In this document: piece after piece, positions 35,450-46,100 of the stretch
How the letters are laid out: every line of letters begins with the position of its first letter
Position numbering within the stretch: position 1 is the first letter of the stretch
NCBI RefSeq assembly: GCF_949628265.1
Contig: NC_088789.1
Coordinates: 22,437,883 to 22,501,882, forward strand
Reading direction: 5' to 3'
Source: Cloeon dipterum
Taxonomy: Eukaryota > Arthropoda > Insecta > Ephemeroptera > Baetidae
DNA: 64,000 nt
Made by a program: the position numbers and the translations under genes
The notes under the pieces: generated by a model
The model's input: only the letters and a program-made list of their open reading frames with translations
What the model was told of the DNA's origin: nothing
Database searches by the model: none

Positions 35450-38400
35450 TACCCGTCTCGCGCGACGCCCTACCCGTCCCGCGTGACTCCGGGACGCCCT
35501 ACCCGTCCCGCGTGACTGCGGGACGCCCTACCCGTCCCGCGTGACTGCGTGTAGCAACAGACTTGATTGCGAAAATTGTGCTCAAACTGATGGCGAAAAA
35601 ATGCACCAAACTTGTGAGGGAGGAGGAAGAAATGGAAGTCCTGATGCTCCCAGCCCTTAGCCTCTTCCTCGCCATGAGGCCTGCAAAAATTGATCTAACC
35701 GCCTTTCTTACGTTTTGTCCGATGAGTCTGAAATGTCGGTATTTCAAAGAGGTAACTGTAACAAAATAATAAATTCATCTTTAAATTTAAAAAATAATGT
35801 TTTTGGCGGTGATTCGAATCTCTGCAAAGAACCCAGAGGTGGAGGAGTTGTCTCTGGCCACCCTTGCAAATCGATTCTTCCTCACAATTGATACAGTAGC
35901 CGATGCTGAGCTTTTGGATGTTCTGGGAACTGCGGGACGCCATACCCGTCCCGCGTTACTGCGGGACGCCATACCCGTCCCGCGTGCTGGCGGGACGCCA
36001 TACCCATCCCGCGGGACGCCCTACCCGTCCCGCGTGACTGCGGGACGCCCTACCCGTCCCGCGTGCTTGCGGGACGCCATACCCGTCCCGCGGGACGCCC
36101 TACCCGTCCCGCGTGACTGCGGGACGCCCTACCCGTCCCGCGTGCTTGCGGGACGCCATACCCGTCCCGCGTGACTGCGGGACGCCCTACCCGTCCCGCG
36201 GGACGCCCTTCCCGTCCCGCGTGACTGCGGGACGCCCTACCCGTCCCGCGGGACGCCCGACCCGTCCCGCGTGACTGCGGGACGCCATACCCATCCCGCG
36301 GGACGCCCTACCCGTCCCGCGTGACTGCGGGACGCCCTACCCGTCCCGCGTGACTGCAGGACGCCCTACCCGTCCCGCGTGACTGCAGGACGCCCTACCC
36401 GTCCCGCGTGACTGCGGGACGCCATACCCGTCCCGCGTGACTGCGGGACGCCCTACCCGTCCCGCGTGCTTGCGGGACGCCATACCCGTCCCGCGGGACG
36501 CCCTACCCGTCCCGCGTGACTGCGGGACGCCCTACCCGTCCCGCGTGCTTGCGGGACGCCATACCCGTCCCGCGGGACGCCCTACCCGTCCCGCGTGACT
36601 GCGGGACGCCCTACCCGTCCCGCGTGACTGCGGGACGCCCTACCCGTCCCGCGTGCTTGCGGGACGCCATACCCGTCCCGCGTGACTGCGGGACGCCATA
36701 CCCATCCCGCGGGACGCCCTACCCGTCCCGCGTGACTGCGGGACGCCCTACCCGTCCCGCGTGCTTGCGGGACGCCCTACCCGTCCCGCGTGACTGCGGG
36801 ACGCCATACCCATCCCGCGGGACGCCCTACCCGTCCCGCGTGACTGCGGGACGCCCTACCCGTCCCGCGTGCTTGCGGGACGCCATACCCGTCCCGCGGG
36901 ACGCCCTACCCGTCCCGCGTGACTGCGGGACGCCATACCCGTCCCGCGTGCTTGCGGGACGCCATACCCGTCCCGCGTGACTGCGGGACGCCATACCCAT
37001 CCCGCGGGACGCCCTACCCGTCCCGCGTGACTGCGGGACGCCCTACCCGTCCCGCGTGCTTGCGGGACGCCATACCCGTCCCGCGGGACGCCCTACCCGT
37101 CCCGCGTGACTGCGGGACGCCATACCCATCCCGCGGGACGCCCTACCCGTCCCGCGTGACTGCGGGACCCCCTACCCGTCCCGCGTGCTTGCGGGACGCC
37201 ATACCCGTCCCGCGTGACTGCGGGACGCCCTACCCGTCCCGCGGGACGCCCTTCCCGTCCCGCGTGACTGCGGGACGCCCTACCCGTCCCGCGGGACGCC
37301 CGACCCGTCCCGCGTGACTGCGGGACGCCATACCCATCCCGCGGGACGCCCTACCCGTCCCGCGTGACTGCGGGACGCCCTACCCGTCCCGCGTGACTGC
37401 AGGACGCCCTACCCGTCCCGCGTGACTGCAGGACGCCCTACCCGTCCCGCGTGACTGCGGGACGCCATACCCGTCCCGCGTGACTGCGGGACGCCCTACC
37501 CGTCCCGCGTGCTTGCGGGACGCCATACCCGTCCCGCGGGACGCCCTACCCGTCCCGCGTGACTGCGGGACGCCCTACCCGTCCCGCGTGCTTGCGGGAC
37601 GCCCTACCCGTCCCGCGTGACTGCGGGACGCCATACCCATCCCGCGGGACGCCCTACCCGTCCCGCGTGACTGCGGGACGCCCTACCCGTCCCGCGTGCT
37701 TGCGGGACGCCATACCCGTCCCGCGTGACTGCGGGACGCCATACCCATCCCGCGGGACGCCCTACCCGTCCCGCGTGACTGCGGGACGCCCTACCCGTCC
37801 CGCGTGCTTGCGGGACGCCATACCCGTCCCGCGGGACGCCCTACCCGTCCCGCGTGACTGCGGGACGCCATACCCATCCCGCGGGACGCCCTACCCGTCC
37901 CGCGTGACTGCGGGACGCCCTACCCGTCCCGCGTGCTTGCGGGACGCCATACCCGTCCCGCGGGACGCCCTACCCGTCCCGCGTGACTGCGGGACGCCAT
38001 ACCCGTCCCGCGTGCTTGCGGGACGCCATACCCGTCCCGCGTGACTGCGGGACGCCATACCCATCCCGCGGGACGCCCTACCCGTCCCGCGTGACTGCGG
38101 GACGCCCTACCCGTCCCGCGTGCTTGCGGGACGCCATACCCGTCCCGCGGGACGCCCTACCCGTCCCGCGTGACTGCGGGACGCCATACCCATCCCGCGG
38201 GACGCCCTACCCGGCCCGCGTGACTGCGGGACGCCCTACCCGTCCCGCGTGCCTGCGGGACGCCATACCCGTCCCGCGTGACTGCGGGACGCCCTACCCG
38301 TCCCGCGGGACGCCCTTCCCGTCCCGCGTGACTGCGGGACGCCCTACCCGTCCCGCGGGACGCCCGACCCGTCCCGCGTGACTGCGGGACGCCACACCCA

Positions 38401-39414
38401 TCCCGCGGGACGCCCTACCCGTCCCGCGTGACTGCGGGACGCCCTACCCGTCCCGCGTGACTGCAGGACGCCCTACCCGTCCCGCGTGACTGCAGGACGC
38501 CCTACCCGTCCCGCGTGACTGCGGGACGCCATACCCGTCCCGCGTGACTGCGGGACGCCCTACCCGTCCCGCGTGCTTGCGGGACGCCATACCCGTCCCG
38601 CGGGACGCCCTACCCGTCCCGCGTGACTGCGGGACGCCCTACCCGTCCCGCGTGCTTGCGGGACGCCATACCCGTCCCGCGGGACGCCCTACCCGTCCCG
38701 CGTGACTGCGGGACGCCCTACCCGTCCCGCGTGACTGCGGGACGCCCTACCCGTCCCGCGTGCTTGCGGGACGCCATACCCGTCCCGCGTGACTGCGGGA
38801 CGCCATACCCATCCCGCGGGACGCCCTACCCGTCCCGCGTGACTGCGGGACGCCCTACCCGTCCCGCGTGCTTGCGGGACGCCATACCCGTCCCGCGGGA
38901 CGCCCTACCCGTCCCGCGTGACTGCGGGACGCCATACCCATCCCGCGGGACGCCCTACCCGTCCCGCGTGACTGCGGGACGCCCTACCCGTCCCGCGTGC
39001 TTGCGGGACGCCATACCCGTCCCGCGGGACGCCCTACCCGTCCCGCGTGACTGCGGGACGCCATACCCATCCCGCGGGACGCCCTACCCGTCCCGCGTGA
39101 CTGCGGGACGCCCTACCCGTCCCGCGGGACGCCCGACCCGTCCCGCGTGACTGCGGGACGCCCTACCCATCCCGCGGGACGCCCTACCCGTCCCGCGTGA
39201 CTGCAGGACGCCCTACCCGTCCCGCGTGACTGCGGGACGCCCTACCCGTCCTGCGGGACTGCGGGACGCCCTACCCGTCCCGCGTGCTTGCGGGACGCCA
39301 TACCCGTCCCGCGTGACTACGGGACGCCCTACCCATCCCGCGGGACGCCCTACCCGTCCCGCGTGACTGCGGGACGCCCTACCCGTCCCGCGCGACGCCC
39401 TACCCGTGCTAAAC
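35450..39414. repeat. GC-rich minisatellite of 29-bp and 21-bp hairpin units
   Basis: The basic unit is GGGACGCCCTACCCGTCCCG plus CGTGACTGC or CGTGCTTGC (29 bp), mixed with 21-bp units lacking the spacer. Each unit contains GCGGGACG and CGTCCCGC, an 8-bp perfect inverted pair around a 7-nt loop. Higher-order structure is visible: long blocks recur at an offset of 1064 bp (for example 36919 and 37983, 37559 and 38623). It is very CpG-dense against an AT-rich background. A unique 385-bp insert interrupts it near the left end (35549-35933). Confidence 0.92.
35549..35933. other. Unique insert within the minisatellite
   Basis: Non-repetitive sequence flanked by ACTGCG on both sides. On the plus strand two open segments (to about 35754, and from about 35797) are separated by an AT-rich stretch bounded by GAG|GTAACT and TGCAAAG, which looks like a small intron. 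Neither peptide (VREEEEMEVLMLPALSL; VEELSLATLANRFFLTIDT) is recognised. It may be a captured gene fragment or the progenitor sequence of the element. Confidence 0.4.
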
Positions 39415-39594
39415 AGTCGCATAATAAAAATGGTAAATTTTGATTCTCAAGATTTGCGGTTTTTGGTGGTTCCACCGCAACCGCAAAAATGAAACCGCAA
39501 CCGCACCGCAACCGCAAAATTATAACCGCATCTGCGGTTGTGGTGGGCGGTTTGCGGTTTTTTAGTACCAAAACCGCAACCGCACAGTGCTCTA

Positions 39595-39602
39595 ATATAG
39601 AT
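39595..39602. repeat. hAT target-site duplication, right
   Basis: ATATAGAT directly follows the right terminus ...CAGTGCTCTA and is identical to 34480-34487. Confidence 0.85.
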
Positions 39603-40007
39603 AAATGAGTTGACGGAGTGCTGTTTAATTTAAAATATCTCTTCTATACTGATGGTCAGGTTAAAATCGACCATTATCTATTTATTTCTCTTCTAACATC
39701 AAAGATTAAAACGTTTTTCTTATTAAGTTTATTGTCTCGGGAAATGATTATAACATTATTTAATAAATTTGATGTTTTCATATCAATTAACAAATTGCTA
39801 CTCTGTTGCATGTGTAACTTTTAATAACATCGTTTCAAGGTTGAGAGGGGGATAATAAAACTATTTTGAATCATTTTGATATATTATGCAATTTATTTTA
39901 AAAAAATCATTTACAAGGATAAAGGCAGAATGGCAAGTGACAAATATAGGCACCAATTAATAGCCAAGACTCCATTTTGGTCAAAGCCGCTCTCATAGTG
40001 GCATAAG
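39603..40007. other. 3' flank of ALDH3 copy 2
   Basis: About 400 bp of AT-rich sequence between the hAT element and the stop codon of ALDH copy 2. No gene is seen. Confidence 0.6.
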
Positions 40008-42615
40008 CTACTGACGTAATTTCTGTACGATAATTTCCTCCATCGACATAAGGTAATTGAGTCCTGTGCACACCCAGTCATCTTCAGTGGCTTCTGCTCT
40101 TAAGAAACAATTCTGTGGATTCGAATATGAAAAGATGAAAATGAATTAAGTTGCAAACAAATGATCGTGCATACCTTTGTAAGGTACAAAATCACAGCAG
40201 AGTAAAACAGGAGAGCCGCGAATGCGAGGAGGGTGACAACTAAATATATTAAAAGGCGCCCCTCATCTTGTCGTCTCGGGGTTAGGGCAAAGTCGTTCAA
40301 CTTGTTTCCTAGCAAGGAATCCTTCCGAGGGTACTTGGCACTGTTTTTAGACAAAAATTACAAATATTTAATTCGGTGGCTACAAGAAAATTACCTGGTC
40401 ACTAGCTCACTGAACCAGTTGAGCCTCTTGACGTGCACGCCCTTCTGGTTGGTGAAGGTGAGGAAGGAGCTATAGCCGTGGTACTTGGGGCCCATACCGC
40501 TGGCGCCCACTCCTCCAAAGGGCAAGTCTTCAATGCCCGAGTAGATGATGCATTCGTTGATGCTGAGAGCACCGCTGAATGTGCTCTGACTGAAGAGTTT
40601 GTGCGTGGCCGCATTCTCGCTAAAGAGGTAGACGACCAGTGGCTTGTCCCTCGCCCTGATGAAGCGAACTGCCTCCTCAGCACTCGCCACGCACACCACG
40701 GGAAGGATTGGCCCGAAAATCTCCGCCTGCATCAGGGCATCGTTGTGTGGCACGTCTACCACTAGGGTCGGCGATACCCAGCGCTGATCAGTGTCCACCT
40801 CACCGCCAAACACCACGGTGCCTTTAGTGCCGCTCAGCATTTTCTCCAGCCGCCTGCAAGTAGCATTTTATTTTCCAAGTAGCTCCACAGTCGTTATAGG
40901 CTCCAGAATAAAGACATTTTGTTATTTTTTATGGAAAATATATTTTGTGGACAATTAAGCGTTAATTTCTCGGGATATAAATTTCAAAATTCTTAAATTT
41001 AATTAATTTGGTCGTACTTGACGTGTTCCTTGCTGACAATCCTGCCCGAATGCTCCGACTGCCTCATACTATCAGTGAAAAACTGCTGCATGGTCTTTTG
41101 AAAAAGCGGCACAAACTTGTCTCTAGTTCGCGGAGTGCAGAGTATGTAGTCAGGCGCCATGCACATTTGGCCTAGGTTGACAGTCTTGGCGTAAGCGATC
41201 CTCTTCACGGCCGCATCAAAGTTTCCGATCTGCTCGTCGAGGAATACTGGACACTTGCCACCCATTTGGATAGAGGAGGGCGTCATTTGGCGGGCAGCGG
41301 CTTCAGCCACTAGCCGCCCTGTCGCGTTGGAGCACGTCGCGAAAATGTAGTCGAACTTGTGCTCGAGCAGTTCTTGCGTTCCGGCCGCGTCGGCCAAAAC
41401 CACTTTGAAACATTCCTGCAAAAATTTTCTGTTACTAAATATTTACTATCTGGCTTTGGTTTTTTCATACCGGGTCAAGGTACTTCGGCACGAGGCGTGC
41501 AATAAGGGCCGACGTCTGTGGTGTGAGGTGTGAGGGCTTCAGGACGACGCAGTTTCCGGCTGCAATGGCGCCATGCAGGGGGAGAGAGAGCAGCTTCAGA
41601 GGGTAGTTGTACGGGCCGATAATGAGCACCACCCCCAGCGGCTCGTTGATAAGTCGAACGCCGTCAAAAAAATACATGATATTTTTGTATGGCTGTAAAA
41701 GAAGTCGTGGAAAAACTAATTGAAAGACAAGGTTACATCAACATCATGAATCAAAGAAATGATTGTGCATTCATAAGCATGTGTGAATTAAATCAAGGGA
41801 CGAATGTCTAGCGTTTCAATAAAGATGAAGACCTCTCGGTTCAGGGGAGCTGGTCCTTATCAGGACTGGGCTTCCTCCAATGAGGCCCATGCGCCCATTT
41901 TATCGTTCGTGATGTTATTGGGACTCGGAGTTTGTGCGAGTTGTTCGCTATTAGGGGTCACTCATCTCGAAAGAGATGAACCAACCAAATGAATAAAGTT
42001 AAAAGACTTGAACTCTCCACACTACAATAAAGCGTAAAATTTCTGAGGGATGTTCTAAAGCCAAAGATTTTTTTAAACTTTAAACTGGTCAATTAGTAAT
42101 AAAGTAGCCGAAAATTCTTCGAAATTGGCTGGACTTGTGCAGAGTCCAAATTAAAATGATTAAAAAACAATTAAGTCGTAAAAATACTGCCTCAAGCCAT
42201 GCCTGTAATATTATATAAAATATAATTGCGTAATTATTTTTAAATGCTGCGCAGCTTTTAAATATGTACCCATAAATGAAATATGATTTAACTTTTTTTA
42301 TATTTAACTCACTTTTGGCGGATTCATCCACTTGTGCAGTTTGAAAAGGGCGCACTGTAGTTCAGACTTGATGTAGCCCAGTTCCAAGAGGTTTGATTCC
42401 TTGCTGCTTTTACCCAGATCGGCCTTCAGGGCGGCCAAAATCTCTTTTGTATTCTCTTCATAAAGTTGCAGCAGCCTCTGCAAGTTTCGCCGCCGGAATT
42501 CTTCGCTTCGAGTGCGTCCACTTTCGAATACAGCACGCAATTCGTAGAGCAGGTCAAAATGATTTGTGGGCATTTTCGTTTCGAGTGGCCCTACCTGAGA
42601 AAGACCCTGATGCAT
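40008..42615 (-). CDS. ALDH3-type aldehyde dehydrogenase, duplicate copy 2
   Basis: Six exons (minus strand): 42313-42615, 41471-41692, 41018-41415, 40395-40853, 40175-40340 and 40008-40112; frame continuous, about 550 residues. It is a close tandem paralogue of 30102-33835 with identical splice positions. Motifs: GPYNYPLK, catalytic Cys in [23 protein letters not shown] and [19 protein letters not shown]. The Glu-to-Gln change at IQMGGKCP is shared with copy 1, so it predates the duplication. The membrane anchor ([20 protein letters not shown]) is followed by a 34-residue tail ([12 protein letters not shown]) that is shorter than in copy 1. Intron 1 contains a structured-RNA candidate at 41815-41990. 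The enzyme may have altered or lost dehydrogenase activity. Confidence 0.88.
41815..41990 (+). ncRNA. Candidate structured RNA in intron 1 of ALDH3 copy 2
   Basis: This GC-richer islet sits in AT-rich intron sequence on the strand opposite the host gene. It can form GTCCT-TATC-AGGAC, GGGCTTC-CTCCAAT-GAGGCCC (a 7-bp stem with one G-U pair) and CATCTC-GAAA-GAGATG, the last closed by a GNRA tetraloop. The G-U pair and GNRA loop only work on the plus strand. An AATAAA follows at 41991-41996. I do not recognise a known snRNA, snoRNA or ribozyme core. The open frame over it (41804-41992) is probably incidental. Confidence 0.3.
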
Positions 42616-43183
42616 CTTTGTCGACGGCTGCTTATGGTTTGAGAGTGAAATAGCCGTGCGCGCTATTTTCGTACCGGTAGACCTTGAATTAGAGCACGTC
42701 AAAGGTGCTGCTCCGACATTTTAATGATTTCCCTATTTTTTTTGCGCTGCAGGCCTTTTACGTATAATCACACTATTTTATCATCAAATTAGGAGGTTGT
42801 CGTTCTAGGTGTATAATTTTAAGCGAGCAGCATTAACGACGGCAGAGAGGAATTTTATTTGAGATAATCAAGCATCTCTTAATTTGGTAATGTCTTTTAC
42901 ATCGTGCTCAATAAGTAATACAAGATTTATTCGCGATAGAAATAACATGCTTCATTTATGGGTAAAATATTTTTATGTTAGATAACAAGTGAAAGTTCTC
43001 AAGTTTCAATTTTTCAACATTGGCGTATTTATTACAAAAAATAATACGAGCGTATATAAAATCACAAACATAGAGAGGCAGAGGCTAGGGTAGAATTGGT
43101 TAACACAGCAGGCAGAAAACGTTTCGCGGCGATTTCCGTCAAGGCGGCCGCTTCCAAGCCGTAATATCATCTCCAAACTTCAC
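42616..43183. other. Intergenic region between ALDH3 copies 2 and 3
   Basis: It holds the presumed promoter of copy 2 (AAGGTCTACCGG, as at copy 1) and the 3' flank of copy 3. It is AT-rich with no other gene. Confidence 0.55.
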
Positions 43184-46100
43184 TCACTCGCTGTCACCAT
43201 TTGTGGCCTGCAATCAGAGAGAACACAAAATCAATCCATGCGTGCCGAATTTCGAGATCACAAACACACACCTCTGCGTCTTTGCGAAATTCAAAACGCG
43301 AACTCATTTTATGTTTTTAACCCTTTTACGAAAGCGAATACTGTCCTCAACGTTAGGCCGCGCTACAAAACACGCAAATCAACATGAACATTTATGAGGG
43401 AAATGAGATTTTGATTGTTGTCTGCATGCAGGGTTGCATTTCGTCGTGGTCCCGGCAAAATTGCGTAGCTTTTAACAACCAAACGCAAATTTCCTTTTTG
43501 CAACAAAAGGTCAACAATCAATTCGACAGTTAAAATTTGGGTTTGTCGAACGTTGCGCAATTTTGCCGGGACCAGGACGATTTGTTAACAACTGACTTTT
43601 CCCCGCTTGTTTTTGCTGTTTTTACCAGTATTATATATGTACACTTTTCTTACGCAAATGATATTATTGCTCACATTTACAAAAATTTATTTGCGAGTTG
43701 CAGTGATTGACTATTTTTCAACATTGATATCCACACTAAATTAAATGTTATGGTCCTTTTTAAGGGTGTTAAATGCTATATAGAAATCTAAAAATTAGGA
43801 AAATATCATTTTAGATTCATGATTCCTGAAATGCCCAACAAAAAAGTTATTTAATATAACAGATTCAAATTGAAAATTGGTAAATATTTAATGATATGTA
43901 ATTTATGCATTTTTTTAAAAAAAATAATTGCGGGTTTTTGCAACCATAAATTGGTGGACAAATGACAATTTTTCCTGTCATTTTTTAATTATTTTGAAAC
44001 AACAATCAAAATAATCAGAGTTGTGAAAACCTACCCTGACGATGGCCTGTACAGCAAGGACCGACGCGGCTCCCAGGGCGAAAAGAGCGATCTTTGGCAG
44101 GCACTTGAACAAGCCGAACGAGTTGCGCTTCTTCATCAGCATGTTGAGCATCTTGATGTTGTTCTCTGAGTAGGGCGGGTAGCGGAACCTGAAACGCGAC
44201 AGAGTGAGCCTGGCTGCTCAGGTGGTGTTCTCTGAAGGACTCACCCTCCGAGCGTCTCGCCGATGAAGCCAAAGTTCCTGACCAGGCATCCTTTGGTGTG
44301 TGAAAACTCGTCGAAGCTGACCTTGCCGTGATACTGGCCGATGCCGCTCTGGCCGACGCCGCCGAACGGCAGGTTTTCGACGCCCAGGTGCATGACGACA
44401 TCATTGCAGCAAACGCCGCCGCTCGATGTGTTGTTCAGGATAAGCTCGCGGTCCTTCTTGCTCTCCGTGAAAATGTACAGTGCCAGCGGCTTCTCCCTGC
44501 TGTTGATGAACTTGATGGCTTCGTAAGCGTTCTCCACGTTGATGATCGGCAGGATTGGGCCGAAAATTTCCTCCTGAACATGAAATATTTATTTATTAAT
44601 TAAGTTCAAGGATAATATTTTTTCTAAGCTTTCAACCGGCACGGAACTGTGATATTGCAAATTAAAATGCAAAATAGCATCGATTTAACAGTCCAAACTG
44701 TTTAAATCGACCAATAATCTGTCCTAATTTTAGTTGGTATTTTTCTTCTAAAAATGATTCGATCTATTTACCAGCCCAAAAGAAGTTTTTTGTGTTTACT
44801 GCCAATTTTTAGAACTACATATTTAGGTATATTTTTGTATTCTTTGAAAAATAATTAAGACGATGATTCAACTACATCGTTGTTGCTCAAAGAATCAGGT
44901 AGGATTTTTTATACTGATTTTTTTATAACTTGTTGCATAGCAAAACAACAATAGCAATTATGGGCGACGTTTAAATAAAAAATTAATTGAAATCAACCAA
45001 CTGAGATTTTTAAATTTTGCTAAATAACTTTTTAAAATTTACTCATTTTTCTTCATTTGATAATTTAAAATTTAAATTAAACCTCTCTTTCTCCCCCCCC
45101 CCATTTCCCATTCTCACCTGCATAATCGGGTCAGTGGGCGCGACATCGGCGATGATGGTTGGTGGAATGAAGCGTTCCTCGGAGTTTCCATCGCCTCCGA
45201 TGACGACGCGACCGGTGGTGCTCTTGAGTAGTCCCTGCAGTCTGCTGAAGTGGCGCTCGTTGATGATGCGGCCCAGGTCGGGCGACTCGATGGGGTTATC
45301 GCCAAACCAGGAGGATAGGACCCGCTTGGCCGTGGCCACGAATTTTTCCTGCACCTGCTTGGTGCAAAGCAGGTAGTCAGGCGCGATGCACGTCTGGCCC
45401 ACGTTGATCAGCTTGCCCCACAGGATGCGTTTCGTGGCGATCTCTATATCGCATGAACTGTCCAGGTACGTCGGGCTGAAATATTAAATTAAAAATGAGT
45501 TCATGATGTTAAAAGGGAAATATATTATAACAAACTGAAATGAGAAAATTGCTTAGAGGTAAACTTTAAAAAAAATAAATAAACTGTGCAAAGAGAGGAA
45601 TAATATAATCGACTGGGCTACTAGGTATCATTCCATGAATTACCCCACAAATGGGTTAAATTTTGTTATAAATCACTATAATTTTCAAAAAATTTCCGAA
45701 TTTTCATTCAATATCCAGGCAATAAAAATTTGGGAAAATTTTAACTCCTATTTTCAATTTGACATATTAAAAATTACTGTTGTCAATCTACTCTAGACTT
45801 TATTTCATAAATTCCCTTTCATTTCAAATTAAAATTCTGGAGCCTTATTTTAAAATAATGATATTTTTCTCTGCTCTCCTTCACTTATAGAACGTAATTT
45901 ACTAACCTCTTAGATAATATTTAAAACATTTTGTTATTGTAGCGCTCTTGTTTACATAATATCATTGTACAGACAACTGATAATGAGGGAAATCAAAGTC
46001 CAGTTTTAACCTCTGATGTTATCAACGTGGTATTGATATTACAGTCCACAGTGACCTTGAGAGCGCACTCCAAAGTCATGAGAATCAAGCAAAAAATTCC

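Larger units (their letters stand above)
34488..39594. mobile_element. Non-autonomous hAT-type transposon carrying a GC-rich minisatellite
   Basis: The 5107-bp element has perfect 16-bp terminal inverted repeats (TAGAGCACTGTGCGGT), subterminal ACCGCA/TGCGGT repeats at both ends, and an identical 8-bp target duplication (ATATAGAT). All three are hallmarks of the hAT superfamily. No transposase reading frame is present. The interior holds a nested palindromic element (34712-35092), AT-rich sequence, and about 4 kb of tandem repeats. It sits between ALDH copies 1 and 2, upstream of copy 1. The intact duplication suggests that the outer boundaries date from one insertion and have not been rearranged. 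Confidence 0.85.

Noticed and set aside
35930-39414. Long open frames through the minisatellite (up to 175 codons)
   Set aside because: The unit is 29 or 21 bp and lacks stops on one strand, so open frames arise automatically. They have no start context, splice signals or protein-like evolution.
35450-39414. CRISPR-like appearance of a 29-bp direct repeat array
   Set aside because: There are no unique spacers, the genome is eukaryotic, and the array lies within a hAT element.
41804-41992. 62-codon plus-strand frame in an ALDH intron
   Set aside because: It has no recognisable motif. The sequence is better explained by stem-loops of a possible structured RNA.
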